Of a stretch of 64,000 bases of DNA, positions 50,775 through 59,873 are shown piece after piece. Both the position numbers and the translations under genes were made by a program. Origin of the DNA: Aminobacter sp. HY435 (GTDB taxonomy: Bacteria > Pseudomonadota > Alphaproteobacteria > Rhizobiales > Rhizobiaceae); NCBI RefSeq assembly GCF_027568395.1, contig NZ_JANKZL010000002.1, positions 1-64,000 on the forward strand, given 5' to 3'. The stretch's first letter is position 1. Each line of letters starts with the position of its first letter. The notes below the pieces were generated by a model. The model worked only from the letters and a program-made list of their open reading frames with translations. It did not search any database and was not told the DNA's origin.

Positions 50775-51215
50775 ATGACGACCGACAGCAAGATAGACGT
50801 ATTGGGACTGACCGCGCACATCGTCAGCGCATATGTGGAGAACAACAAGGTTCCCGCAAACGGCCTTCCTGAACTGATCGCGAGCATCAACAATTCGATC
50901 ACGTCGCTTGGCCAACAGGTCGCCGAGCCGGTCGAAGTGCAGCAGCCGGCGGTCAACCCCAAGCGCTCGGTCCATCCCGACTACATCATCTGCCTGGAGG
51001 ACGGGAAGAAGTTCAAGTCGCTGAAGCGTCACCTTGCGGTTCACTTCGACCTGACGCCCGAGGAATATCGCGCCAAGTGGGGCCTGCCGGCGGACTATCC
51101 GATGGTGGCGCCCAACTATGCTGCTGCTCGTTCGGAACTGGCAAAGACCCTGGGGCTCGGCCGCAAGGCTGCCGCCGAGCCGGTCAAGACGCGCGGCCGC
51201 GCGAGGAAAGCCTGA
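50775..51215 (+). CDS. mucR: MucR/Ros family zinc-finger transcriptional regulator
   Basis: Encodes 146 aa. The amino-terminal half mediates oligomerisation; the carboxy half has one zinc finger with C73, D76, H86 and H90 (CLEDGKKFKSLKRHLAVH), so the second classical Cys is Asp. Such CysAspHis2 versions are known in Rhizobiales and still bind DNA. MucR regulates exopolysaccharide, motility and cell-cycle genes in rhizobia and Brucella. The tail is basic (KTRGRARKA). Several paralogues often exist. Confidence 0.92.
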   Translation: MTTDSKIDVLGLTAHIVSAYVENNKVPANGLPELIASINNSITSLGQQVAEPVEVQQPAVNPKRSVHPDYIICLEDGKKFKSLKRHLAVHFDLTPEEYRAKWGLPADYPMVAPNYAAARSELAKTLGLGRKAAAEPVKTRGRARKA

Positions 51216-51229
51216 ACCGATCATTAGCA

Positions 51230-51251
51230 GCGCTCCGGTTCGCCGGAGCGC
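51230..51251. terminator. Shared hairpin between mucR and the Dabb gene
   Basis: A perfect 9-bp stem GCGCTCCGG, loop TTCG, CCGGAGCGC between two convergent genes. There is no T-run on either side, so termination would be weak or Rho-aided. Confidence 0.5.
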
Positions 51252-51256
51252 GATAC

Positions 51257-51547
51257 CTACCTGGCCGCCACCACGTCGGCCGAAAAGCGCAGCTCCCGCA
51301 TCGGACGGACACGCAATGTCGTCTGATTGTAAAGCGGATGGGCCTTGTAGGCGGCAAGCGCCGCCTGATCGGCAAACTCCCCATAGACAACGATGTCGAT
51401 CTCGTCGGAGAGAGGGTCCACCTTGGTGTTGATCGTCACTTCGAAATGGGTCGAATGCGGAATGCCGCCGAGAGCTGATAGCTCGTCGCGGATCAGTTCG
51501 ACGTCCTCGTGGCGGCGCGCACTGAAAAAGACGATGTGCCGGATCAA
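51257..51547 (-). CDS. Dabb (stress-responsive A/B barrel) domain protein
   Basis: Encodes 96 aa that fill exactly one Dabb domain: IRHIVFFSARRHEDVELIRD at the start, DIVVYGEFADQAALAAYKAHPLYN in the middle. The start is a TTG at 51547 with a perfect AAGGAGT site 7 nt upstream; earlier ATGs in the frame lack one. Biochemical role unknown. Confidence 0.85.
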   Translation of the reverse strand: MIRHIVFFSARRHEDVELIRDELSALGGIPHSTHFEVTINTKVDPLSDEIDIVVYGEFADQAALAAYKAHPLYNQTTLRVRPMRELRFSADVVAAR

Positions 51548-51647
51548 GCCGCGACTCCTTTGGATGGCTAACGGCAGCCTTTTCGGTCGGCTTTGCCCCC
51601 GCGTCAATCCGACAAAAGGAAAGCGCCGCGACTCATTTGGCGCAAGA

Positions 51648-51776
51648 TCAGCCCGTGACCATGCGGACGACCCGATGCGCCTCGCGCACGCTCGAACTGA
51701 GCACCTTGCCGCCATTGTACATTCCGTCCCAAATCAGGAAGAAGGTGATGCTCATGATGACGATGACGTATCTCAT
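51648..51776 (-). CDS. 42-aa single-span membrane protein
   Basis: ATG at 51776, TGA at 51648-51650. The product begins MRYVIVIMSITFFLIWDGMYNG and continues with a short amphipathic carboxy end. One membrane helix covers residues 3-16. A CGAGG site lies about 6 nt upstream. The pattern matches a short protein I believe is conserved in rhizobia. It lies 100 nt upstream of the Dabb gene on the same strand. The 349-nt gap from here to cfa holds nothing else I can support. Confidence 0.6.
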   Translation of the reverse strand: MRYVIVIMSITFFLIWDGMYNGGKVLSSSVREAHRVVRMVTG

Positions 51777-52125
51777 CGCTTGCCTCGTTTCTCTGACCGA
51801 CTCGACAAGCCGTTGAATCAGATCTGCTTGCGCCGAGAATCGGCCAAAATCATTAGCGTCTCCTAAACTTCATGAAAGGTGACGGCACTTTGTATTGGGC
51901 GAAACGCTGATATCCGCCTGGCATATCGCCACTTGCCACATGTCACTTGAAGTTCCTGAATTTGCCGGCGAAGATTGTGACAGCATTTCACCGCGACGGG
52001 TGGAAGTCCTGCAAGTCTAGCATTGCCTGCGGCTTGCATGCGCTCGTTCACCATCAAGCCGGTGAACTCGCTTTGATCAATGGCCTGGCAATGCTGCGCC
52101 GGGCGACAGAGCTTGGGACGGCAAG

Positions 52126-53379
52126 ATGGCCCAGTTGGATGGTACGGTTGAACAACGGGACGTGACGAGGCTGCACGAAGGCAATCTCGCCGACTTTGCC
52201 CGCGGCCTGCCTGCGCGGGTGCGCATGGCCCTTTCGGCGGCGCTGCATCTGCCGCGCGGTTCGCTCACCGTCAGAATGCCCGATGGCCGCAAGGTGCTGG
52301 TCGGCGGCAAGGCGCCCGGCCCTGACGCCGAAATCGTTCTGCACAACTGGAACCTGCCAGGCCGCGCGCTGAGCGGCGGCACAATCGGGCTCGCCGAATC
52401 CTACATGGACGGCGACTGGGAGAGCCCCGACGTCACCAGCTTCCTCGAATTGTTCGTGGTCAACACGGAAACCGGCGAAAAGGTCGCCGGCGGCGCCAAC
52501 TGGCTGCTGACGACGCTCCAACGCGTTCGCCACTGGCTCAACGACAACACGCGCACGGGCTCCAAACGCAACATTTCGGCGCATTACGACCTCGGCAACA
52601 CCTTCTACAGCCAATGGCTCGATCCGAGCATGACCTATTCGTCGGGGCTTTATGCAACGGGCGCGAACGACCTGGCTGGCGCGCAAGCGGAGAAGTATCG
52701 CGCCCTGGCGCGCGACACCGGAATAGGCCCGAACGATCACGTGCTCGAGATCGGCTGCGGCTGGGGCGGCTTCGCGGAGTTTGCGGCGCGCGAGATCGGC
52801 TGCAAGGTGACGGGCCTGACCATCAGCCGCGAGCAATATGAATTCGCGCAGAAGCGCATCCGGGACGGCGGGCTTGCCGACAAGGTTGAATTCAAGCTTC
52901 AGGACTACCGGGACGAAACCGGCAAGTACGATCGCATCGCGTCCATCGAGATGTTCGAGGCGGTCGGCGAGAAGCATTGGCCGACCTTCTTTTCCAAGAT
53001 GAAGGACAGCTTGCGCCCCGGCGGAACGGCTGGGCTGCAGATCATCACCATCAATGAAGCCGCCTACCCGCTCTATCGCAAGCGCCCCGACTTCATCCAG
53101 CGATACGTCTTTCCAGGCGGCATGCTGCCGACGCCTTCACGACTGAAGTCGCTCGGCGCTGAACACGGGCTCGACTATCTGGCCGAACGTGTGTTCCCGC
53201 AGGACTACGCACGCACCCTCGCGGAGTGGCGCTTGCGCTTTTGGGCCTCGTGGGAACGTATCGTGCCGCTCGGGTTCGACGATCGTTTCAAGAAACTCTG
53301 GGAGTTCTACCTCCACTACTGCGAGGCAGGATTTCGCGCGGAATATATCGACGTCAGGCAAGTCGTCTACAAAGCTTGA
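52126..53379 (+). CDS. cfa: Cyclopropane-fatty-acyl-phospholipid synthase
   Basis: Transfers a methylene group from SAM to the double bond of unsaturated acyl chains in membrane lipids. It has 417 aa: an amino-terminal lipid-binding domain, then NISAHYDLGNTFYSQWLDPS, the SAM motif LEIGCGWGGFAEFAARE and VGEKHWPTFF. It stands alone; regulation cannot be read from the upstream 250 bp. Confidence 0.94.
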   Translation: MAQLDGTVEQRDVTRLHEGNLADFARGLPARVRMALSAALHLPRGSLTVRMPDGRKVLVGGKAPGPDAEIVLHNWNLPGRALSGGTIGLAESYMDGDWESPDVTSFLELFVVNTETGEKVAGGANWLLTTLQRVRHWLNDNTRTGSKRNISAHYDLGNTFYSQWLDPSMTYSSGLYATGANDLAGAQAEKYRALARDTGIGPNDHVLEIGCGWGGFAEFAAREIGCKVTGLTISREQYEFAQKRIRDGGLADKVEFKLQDYRDETGKYDRIASIEMFEAVGEKHWPTFFSKMKDSLRPGGTAGLQIITINEAAYPLYRKRPDFIQRYVFPGGMLPTPSRLKSLGAEHGLDYLAERVFPQDYARTLAEWRLRFWASWERIVPLGFDDRFKKLWEFYLHYCEAGFRAEYIDVRQVVYKA

Positions 53380-53587
53380 GGCCCATTGTCTCTGACCGCA
53401 GGCTCCGCAATAGCCTCGCGTTGGCTGGTCCATCAATCGACATCTTTCCGTCGCGAAAGTACCGGATGGCCATCAAAGTATAGCTCCGGGTCGAATCTCG
53501 GAGCGCCGGCAGGCCATGGTGTCGAGATATCGACGGACCAGATCGACATCATCGCCCCGGTGGTCGCCAATCGCGCGATGTGGCCGA

Positions 53588-53630
53588 GACAGGCGCAGGC
53601 GGCCGAAATGTCCGGCCGCCTGCGCCTGTC
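53588..53630 (-). other. Very strong 18-bp hairpin after the nucleotidase gene
   Basis: A perfect stem (53588-53605 with 53613-53630) and 7-nt loop, beginning 2 nt after the stop codon at 53633. Neither strand shows a T-run. It may act as a 3' mRNA stabiliser or a Rho-aided end for the two convergent genes. Confidence 0.65.
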
Positions 53631-53632
53631 CG

Positions 53633-55609
53633 CTAAAGCGTGATGCGATACTTGGCAAAACCTTCGGCGCCGTCGCCGGCCGGTTCGATCTTCACCGCCT
53701 TGACCTCTGAAATATGGTCCTTGGCCTTGGGTCCGGTCTCGAAGATGACAGACGCACCTTCCACCGGGGCAAACGACCAGTTGGCGTCGGCAGAGGGATT
53801 GATCGTACCCTGGTCGACGATGTAGCGCACAATCACGTCGCGGTTGGTGTCCGGCGCTTCGAAGACCAGCTTGGAGGCATTGATCTCGGGGAAATTCCCG
53901 CCGCCGCCGGCGCGGTAGTTGTTGGTGGCGACGACGAAGCTGGCGGCCGGATCGATCGGCTTGCCGTCGAACATCAGGTCGACGATGCGGTTGGATCCGG
54001 CATTCAGCACCGCGCCCTTGGCGTCGTATTTCGGCGGCTGCGACAGGTCGATCTTGTAGGTGACGCCGTCGATGACATCATAGTTGTAGGATGGGAACTC
54101 TGCATTGATCAGCACCTGGTCGGCCTTGCCCGGCTCGACCTTGTTGAAGATGCCGGCCGACATCTCCAGCCATTCCTTGACCTGGGCACCGGTAATGGCG
54201 ACCGCCTGCACGGTGTTGGGATAGAGATAGAGATCGGCGACGTTCTTGATGGCGATGTCGCCGGCCGGGACGTCAGTGTAGTACTCCGAACCGCCGCGTC
54301 CACCCGCCTTGAACGGCGCCGCTGCCGAAAGCACGGGCAGATCCTTGTGCTCGGTCTCCTTCAGCATGTCCTTGATGTACCAGATCTGCGCCTGACTGAC
54401 GATTTGCACCGAAGGATCGTCGGCCACCAGCGCGAAATAGGAATAGAGCGGAGCCGACGTCTTGCCGACCGGCGTGCGGACATAGGCGAGCGTCGCCTCG
54501 TGCTCCTGCTTGGCGGCAGCCTCGACCTCCGCCTTGCTCTCGACGTTCGGCACGACCTTCTTGTCGACGCGCTTGGAGATCGGCCGCGCCTCGCTGGTCG
54601 AGCTCACCACCTTCCAGGCATTGCCGTCGCGCTCCAGGAGCAGATCGATGAGGCCGAGATGCGAGCCCCAGAAGCCGCCCATGACACCGGGCTTGCCGTT
54701 GATCGTGCCCTTGGCATTGTCGAGGCCTTCGATGCCATCGAATTTCGCACCGGGGAAATCGAGGTGGCTGTGACCAGTAACGACCGCGTCGATGCCGTCG
54801 ACGCCGGCCAGCAGGATCGAGGCGTTTTCGAGGTTTTCGCCCGGCTGCAGCGTGCCCATGCCGGAGTGCGACATCGCCACGATGATCTCGGCACCCTCTT
54901 CCTTCATCTGCGGCACCCAGGCCTGAGCGGTCTTGACGATGTCGCGAGTCATCGCCTTGCCGTTGAGGTGACGGGAATCCCAGGTCATGACCTGCGGCGG
55001 TACGAAGCCGATCAGGCCGATGCGGACCGGATGTTCCGCGCCCGAACCATCCTTCACCTTCTTGTCGAGAATGACATAGGGTTTGAGGAACAACTCGTCC
55101 TTGGTGGCATCGGCGGCGAGCTGGCCCTTGGTGAGGTTGGCGCAGATGAACGGGAAGTTGGCGCCGTTCAGCACCTTGAACATGTAGTCGAGGCCGTAGT
55201 TGAACTCATGATTGCCGAGCGTCGAGCAATCGTAGCCGAGCGTATTCATCGCCTTGATGATCGGATGGACGTCGCCGTCCTTCATGCCGCGCTGATAGGC
55301 CATATAGTCGCCCATCGGGTTGCCCTGCAGGAAGTCGCCATTGTCGATAAGGATCGAATTTGTCGCCTCGGCACGGATGCCGTCGACGATCGAGGCGGTG
55401 CGCGCCAGGCCCATCGTGTCGTTCGGCTTGTCGCCATAGTAATCGTAGGGGAAGACGTGAACATGCAGGTCGGTCGTCTCCATGATGCGCAGATGCGCCT
55501 GATTGGCCTGCGCGCGGGCCGAAAACGGATGCAGCATGACGAGCGCGCTTGCCGCAGCCGAGCCGGCCAGGAAGGAACGTCGCGATATAGGATGAAGCAT
55601 GTTGGACAT
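53633..55609 (-). CDS. cpdB: Tat-exported 2',3'-cyclic-nucleotide 2'-phosphodiesterase / 3'-nucleotidase
   Basis: Periplasmic enzyme of 658 aa that salvages nucleotides. A twin-arginine signal is at the start ([16 protein letters not shown]). The metallophosphatase domain shows [34 protein letters not shown] and [10 protein letters not shown]; the 5'-nucleotidase carboxy domain has [15 protein letters not shown]. The start at 55609 is 7 nt after GGAG; the ATG two codons earlier is too close. A frame open to 55999 is an artefact. Confidence 0.92.
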   Translation of the reverse strand: MSNMLHPISRRSFLAGSAAASALVMLHPFSARAQANQAHLRIMETTDLHVHVFPYDYYGDKPNDTMGLARTASIVDGIRAEATNSILIDNGDFLQGNPMGDYMAYQRGMKDGDVHPIIKAMNTLGYDCSTLGNHEFNYGLDYMFKVLNGANFPFICANLTKGQLAADATKDELFLKPYVILDKKVKDGSGAEHPVRIGLIGFVPPQVMTWDSRHLNGKAMTRDIVKTAQAWVPQMKEEGAEIIVAMSHSGMGTLQPGENLENASILLAGVDGIDAVVTGHSHLDFPGAKFDGIEGLDNAKGTINGKPGVMGGFWGSHLGLIDLLLERDGNAWKVVSSTSEARPISKRVDKKVVPNVESKAEVEAAAKQEHEATLAYVRTPVGKTSAPLYSYFALVADDPSVQIVSQAQIWYIKDMLKETEHKDLPVLSAAAPFKAGGRGGSEYYTDVPAGDIAIKNVADLYLYPNTVQAVAITGAQVKEWLEMSAGIFNKVEPGKADQVLINAEFPSYNYDVIDGVTYKIDLSQPPKYDAKGAVLNAGSNRIVDLMFDGKPIDPAASFVVATNNYRAGGGGNFPEINASKLVFEAPDTNRDVIVRYIVDQGTINPSADANWSFAPVEGASVIFETGPKAKDHISEVKAVKIEPAGDGAEGFAKYRITL

Positions 55610-55846
55610 TTTCATTCTCCAGGAAATGAACTGACAGTATTTAGCCGGCGTCCGAAAGATCAAATCTTGCGCCAAAATTCGCGTGAGTCCAGCCGAGTCG
55701 CATGACGGTGTCGCGACAATCTGTGGGTAATGCGTTGGTCCAGTATGGTTGCGACCTGTTCGGCCAGCATGATGTCGCTGGTTGACCGTACCTCGGGAGC
55801 ATGCAGGACTAGGCGTATCAGTGCTCGAAGCCTCAATAGGTGCGCC

Positions 55847-56509
55847 ATGGGCAATTTCGACGACGACGAACCGGCACAATACGCCTCGCCCCCCTGCTTC
55901 ATGCATGAGCTCGACCCTGCGTTCCGCACTGTTGCGACGCCGGAGTGGGCCGATGTCAGGCGATGGCGCAAGGCGGAACGCGAGAGGCTGATCGAACAAC
56001 GGCTGGCCATCTCAGCCGATGCTCGCAACGCCATGGCCGGGTTGATCGCGCAGGGTCTCGATCAGGTCATCGGCGACATGTCGGGCAAGCTGGTCAGCCT
56101 CTACTGGCCATTTCGCGGCGAGCCCGACCTCCGGCCGTGGCTGGCGACTGTCCATGCGCGCGGCGGCAATACGGCGCTGCCGATCGCCATCGAACTGGGC
56201 AAGCCGTTGATTTTCCGCGCCTACGCACCAGGCGACAAGCTCGAACGCGGCGTCTGGAACATTCCGATACCCGCAGCCGGACCCGAGGTGATCCCCGATG
56301 TGGTCATCGCGCCCCTGGTCGGATTCGACGCCGCAGGCTATCGGCTCGGCTATGGCGGCGGCTTCTTCGACCGCACGCTCGCAGCCTTGCCGCGCAAGGC
56401 GCTGGTGATCGGCATCGGCTACGAGATTTCGCAGTTGCCGACGATCTATCCGCAAGCGCACGACATCGCCATGGACAGGATCGTAACCGAAGCCGGTGTC
56501 ATCCGCTGA
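55847..56509 (+). CDS. 5-formyltetrahydrofolate cyclo-ligase
   Basis: Converts 5-formyl-THF to 5,10-methenyl-THF with ATP. It has 220 aa, with the family signature [16 protein letters not shown] near the end and [13 protein letters not shown] near residue 40. About 30 extra residues precede the usual domain ([16 protein letters not shown]...). The ATG at 55847 has AGG a few bases upstream. Upstream in-frame ATGs to 55730 are less likely. Confidence 0.9.
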   Translation: MGNFDDDEPAQYASPPCFMHELDPAFRTVATPEWADVRRWRKAERERLIEQRLAISADARNAMAGLIAQGLDQVIGDMSGKLVSLYWPFRGEPDLRPWLATVHARGGNTALPIAIELGKPLIFRAYAPGDKLERGVWNIPIPAAGPEVIPDVVIAPLVGFDAAGYRLGYGGGFFDRTLAALPRKALVIGIGYEISQLPTIYPQAHDIAMDRIVTEAGVIR

Positions 56510-56518
56510 CCGGACGGA

Positions 56519-56992
56519 TCAGGCGAGTTCGGGACGGATCCCCATCGTCGTGCGGTCGACGACTTCGCGCAGCGCAAAGGACGAGTTGATCTTCGTCACA
56601 TGCGGCATGGCCGAAAGCCATTCCTTGTGGATGCGCTCATAGTCGGGCAGATCCTTGGCCGCGATGCGCAGGATGTAGTCGTATTCGCCCGACATCAAAT
56701 GGCATGACAGCACATTCGGGCAGCGTTTGACCGCGATTTCGAATTCGGTCAGCGACTTTTCGAACTGACCCGACAACGAAATGTGGACGATGACAGTCAT
56801 CTGATGGCCAAGTGCTGCATTCGACAGACGCGCGTGATAGCCGCTGACGACGCCGGATTTCTCGAGATTGTCGAGGCGGCGCGAACAGGCCGACTGTGAG
56901 AGGCCGACCTTCTCCGCCAGCGCGGCGTTGGGTATGCGGCCATCCTTCTGAAGCGTGTCGAGGATGGCGATATCGATCCTATCCAATGGCAT
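56519..56992 (-). CDS. Lrp/AsnC family regulator, probable activator of ald
   Basis: Encodes 157 aa. Amino-terminal helix-turn-helix (DIAILDTLQKDGRIPNAALA, GLSQSACSRRLDNLEKSG) and a carboxy-terminal RAM domain with HLMSGEYDYILRI. It is divergent from alanine dehydrogenase, the standard arrangement of AldR/AlaR activators that respond to alanine. It is convergent with the cyclo-ligase gene, 9 nt away. Confidence 0.92.
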   Translation of the reverse strand: MPLDRIDIAILDTLQKDGRIPNAALAEKVGLSQSACSRRLDNLEKSGVVSGYHARLSNAALGHQMTVIVHISLSGQFEKSLTEFEIAVKRCPNVLSCHLMSGEYDYILRIAAKDLPDYERIHKEWLSAMPHVTKINSSFALREVVDRTTMGIRPELA

Positions 56993-57006
56993 TCTTCGAA
57001 TTTCCT

Positions 57007-57041
57007 TCGATTATTATGCCGTACTGCGCAACAATAATCGA
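57007..57041. promoter_or_regulatory. Inverted repeat in the lrp/ald gap, probable operator
   Basis: Perfect 9-bp arms TCGATTATT (57007-57015) and AATAATCGA (57033-57041) with a 17-bp spacer. The arm next to lrp lies 15 bp from its start codon. AT-rich arms spaced by about 2.5 turns suit an Lrp-type octamer or dimer. Confidence 0.6.
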
Positions 57042-57147
57042 GCTCAACCCTGGCGCGCAACCGTCTTCGCAAACATATTCGGAACGATTCGTGATTGACT
57101 TCATCATTAGGGAGACAAGCCACAACGGCTGCGGAGGAGTAGAAAAG

Positions 57148-58263
57148 ATGCGCGTAGGTTGCCCGAAAGAAATCAAGAATCATGAATACCGCGTCGGCCT
57201 GACGCCCGGCTCGGTACGCGAATACGTCGCCCATGGCCACGAAGTGCTGGTCGAGACCGGCGCGGGCGCCGGCATCGGCGCCGACGACAACGCCTATCGC
57301 GCCGCCGGTGCGCAGATTGCGCGGACCGCCGAGGAAGTCTTCACGCGTTCGGACATGATCGTGAAGGTCAAGGAACCGCAGCCCAACGAATGGGCGCAGC
57401 TGCGCGAAGGCCAGATCCTTTATACCTATCTGCACCTTGCACCGGACCCTGACCAGACCAGGGGCCTGCTCGCCTCTGGCGTTACCGCCGTTGCCTATGA
57501 GACAGTGACCGACGACCGCGGCGGCCTGCCGCTGCTTGCGCCGATGTCGGAGGTCGCGGGTCGTCTGTCGATCCAGGCGGGTGCAACCGCGTTGCAGAAG
57601 GCCCATGGCGGCCGCGGCGTGCTGCTCGGCGGCGTGCCGGGCGTGTTGCCGGGCAAGGTTGCCGTCATCGGCGGCGGCGTGGTGGGCCTGCATGCGGCCC
57701 GCATGGCGGCGGGCCTCGGTGCCGACGTGTCCATCATCGACCGTTCGATCCCGCGCCTGCGCCAACTCGACGACCTGTTCGCCGGCCGCGTCCATACCCG
57801 CTATTCGACGGTCGAGGCGCTCGAGGAAGAGTGCTTTTCGGCCGACCTCGTCATCGGCGCGGTGCTCATCCCCGGTGCAGCTGCGCCCAAGCTGGTCAGC
57901 CGCGAAATGCTGTCGGGCATGAAGAAAGGCGCGGTCCTTGTCGACGTCGCCATCGACCAGGGCGGCTGCTTCGAGACATCGCATGCGACGACCCATGCCG
58001 ACCCGACCTACGAGGTCGACGGCATTATCCACTATTGCGTCGCCAACATGCCGGGCGCGGTGCCGGTTACCTCGGCGCACGCGCTCAACAACGCCACCCT
58101 GCACTATGGCCTGGCCTTGGCGGATCGCGGCCTCAAGGCACTGGCAGACGAGCCGCATTTGCGCAACGGCCTCAACGTCCACCACGGCCGCATCACAAAC
58201 CGTGCTGTCGCCGAAGCGCTCGGCTATGAGATGACCGAGGCCAAGGCCGCGCTCGCAGCCTGA
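57148..58263 (+). CDS. ald: Alanine dehydrogenase
   Basis: NAD-dependent oxidative deamination of L-alanine to pyruvate. It has 371 aa, begins [20 protein letters not shown] with the catalytic Lys, has [20 protein letters not shown], and a Rossmann motif [28 protein letters not shown] site lies about 10 nt upstream. An earlier frame start overlaps the lrp gene and is rejected. Confidence 0.96.
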   Translation: MRVGCPKEIKNHEYRVGLTPGSVREYVAHGHEVLVETGAGAGIGADDNAYRAAGAQIARTAEEVFTRSDMIVKVKEPQPNEWAQLREGQILYTYLHLAPDPDQTRGLLASGVTAVAYETVTDDRGGLPLLAPMSEVAGRLSIQAGATALQKAHGGRGVLLGGVPGVLPGKVAVIGGGVVGLHAARMAAGLGADVSIIDRSIPRLRQLDDLFAGRVHTRYSTVEALEEECFSADLVIGAVLIPGAAAPKLVSREMLSGMKKGAVLVDVAIDQGGCFETSHATTHADPTYEVDGIIHYCVANMPGAVPVTSAHALNNATLHYGLALADRGLKALADEPHLRNGLNVHHGRITNRAVAEALGYEMTEAKAALAA

Positions 58264-58314
58264 GCAGGGCTCAATTCGATGGCCGACTGAGCGGGCGCGA
58301 TTCGGTCCAACACA

Positions 58315-58343
58315 GCCCGCCGCAGCGATGCGGCGGGCCTTTT
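58315..58343 (+). terminator. Terminator of ald
   Basis: GCCCGCCGCA, loop GCGA, TGCGGCGGGC (58315-58338), then CTTTT. The same sequence recurs after the next gene (59836-59864). Confidence 0.92.
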
Positions 58344-58399
58344 CGCTCCGTTGAAGCCGCCCGCCTGCGCGGCACATTGCTTATGTTCTCAAGCATTTG

Positions 58400-58448
58400 C
58401 TTGCATATGCGCAAGTGCTAAGCAAATTGCTGCAAGTGATGCAAATTG
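58400..58448 (+). promoter_or_regulatory. Repeat-rich region upstream of the double-barrel gene
   Basis: Inverted repeat CTTGC-ATATGC-GCAAG (58400-58415), then two direct imperfect copies of GCAAGTG-n-GCAAATTG (58411-58429 and 58432-58448). It lies 60-110 bp before the start codon, so promoter-proximal regulation is likely; the regulator is unknown. Confidence 0.45.
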
Positions 58449-58508
58449 GCTACATCAAACATCCCGACGCCATGCCATTCAGGTGGGATTGGTAGCAGGA
58501 TAGTAATC

Positions 58509-59810
58509 ATGACTTTTGGAAAGACTTTTGCCGCGCTTTTGCTCGGAGCCACTTCGGCTGCGGCCCTCGCCTCGGCCTCCCATGCCGCAGATGCTCAAGC
58601 AGAACAGGCGCCGGCAGGCTTCAACTGGAGCGGCGTCTATGTCGGCTTCGGCGGCGGCGTCGGTGCTGTTGAACGCGGCACCGAGATGGCTTCCGGTGGC
58701 GTCAGCGTTGGCGTGATGGACCTGGGTGGACAGGGCGTTTTTGCCGAAGTGACGGCTGGTTACGATTATTTGGTTTCGGAGCGCGTTTTGCTCGGCGGCT
58801 TTATTGACGCACATGCTGGCAATATCGCCTTTGCGGTCGAAAACGCTTTCGGGCCCGGAGAGCTGTCGCTCAAGAACAAGTACGGCTTCGACGTGGCTGC
58901 GCGCGCAGGCTACCTGCTGACGCCCTCCACGCTCGGCTATGTGCTCGGCGGCTATAGCTGGCAGCATATTGCACTCGAGGTCCCCGTTCCTGTCCCGTTT
59001 GATACCGAGAAGGATCGCAGCGGCTACGTGCTCGGCGTCGGCATGGAAACGGCCGTCAGCAGCAACTGGACCGTGAAATCGGAATACCGCTACGCCAACT
59101 ACGGCAACAATGTCGCGATTGAGGATGTCGGTGTCGGCGCATTGATGTTCGAGCCGACCACGCATACGTTCCATGTCGGCGCAAACTATCGTTTCGGCGC
59201 CCAGAATGGTGGTGGCGCTTCCTTTGCGGCACCGGCCTACAGCTGGACAGGCTTTTACGTCGGCGGCGCGATCGGCGCTGGTGCTATCGTCGACGAGATT
59301 CGTGACACTAGCGGAATCGCCAGTATCAACGGTATCGGCGGCGAAGGCGTATTCGGCGAATTGAGCGTCGGCTATGATCACGAGTTCAACGACATATGGG
59401 TGGCCGGCATCCAGCTCGGCGGCCGATACTCCGGCATGACCACGCAGTTGATGGATTACTCCGCATTTGGCGGCCCCAAGTACGAAGGCAAGGCCGACTA
59501 CGGTTTCGACGTGATCGCCCGCGTCGGTGCAAAGCTCAACCCAACCACCCTCGCTTACGTGCTCGGCGGCTATAGCTGGCAGCATGTCGAGGAAGAGATG
59601 TCCGTGCCTGGCTATAGCGAGACCAGGGATTGGAATGTCGACGGCTACTCGATCGGTGGCGGCCTGGAAACAGCTGTGACGAACAACCTGTCGGTCAACC
59701 TCGAATACCGCTTCTCGCAGTTTGACGGGCACGTCTACGAGGACATCGGTTCGGAAACGATCCCCGCTTTCCATACCGTTCGCATCGGCACCAAGTACAA
59801 GTTCAACTAA
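58509..59810 (+). CDS. Outer membrane protein with two tandem Omp25-like barrel domains
   Basis: Encodes 433 aa. A signal peptide spans residues 1-27. Barrel 1 covers about 38-230 (opens FNWSGVYVGFGGG), barrel 2 about 244-433 (opens YSWTGFYVGGAIG). Both contain the identical stretch YVLGGYSWQH (144-153 and 350-359), and the underlying 27 nt are identical too (58941-58967 and 59560-59586). Ordinary members of the family have a single barrel of about 200-230 aa. The protein ends KYKFN, so the terminal Phe is one residue from the end. An upstream frame to 58446 is not used. Confidence 0.85.
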   Translation: MTFGKTFAALLLGATSAAALASASHAADAQAEQAPAGFNWSGVYVGFGGGVGAVERGTEMASGGVSVGVMDLGGQGVFAEVTAGYDYLVSERVLLGGFIDAHAGNIAFAVENAFGPGELSLKNKYGFDVAARAGYLLTPSTLGYVLGGYSWQHIALEVPVPVPFDTEKDRSGYVLGVGMETAVSSNWTVKSEYRYANYGNNVAIEDVGVGALMFEPTTHTFHVGANYRFGAQNGGGASFAAPAYSWTGFYVGGAIGAGAIVDEIRDTSGIASINGIGGEGVFGELSVGYDHEFNDIWVAGIQLGGRYSGMTTQLMDYSAFGGPKYEGKADYGFDVIARVGAKLNPTTLAYVLGGYSWQHVEEEMSVPGYSETRDWNVDGYSIGGGLETAVTNNLSVNLEYRFSQFDGHVYEDIGSETIPAFHTVRIGTKYKFN

Positions 59811-59835
59811 GAACTGCCTCAGTGTCCAAGATCAG

Positions 59836-59864
59836 GCCCGCCGCAGCGATGCGGCGGGCCTTTT
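59836..59864 (+). terminator. Terminator of the double-barrel gene
   Basis: Identical to the ald terminator over the 24-nt hairpin and the following CTTTT. Confidence 0.92.
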
Positions 59865-59873
59865 CTTTGGCTT

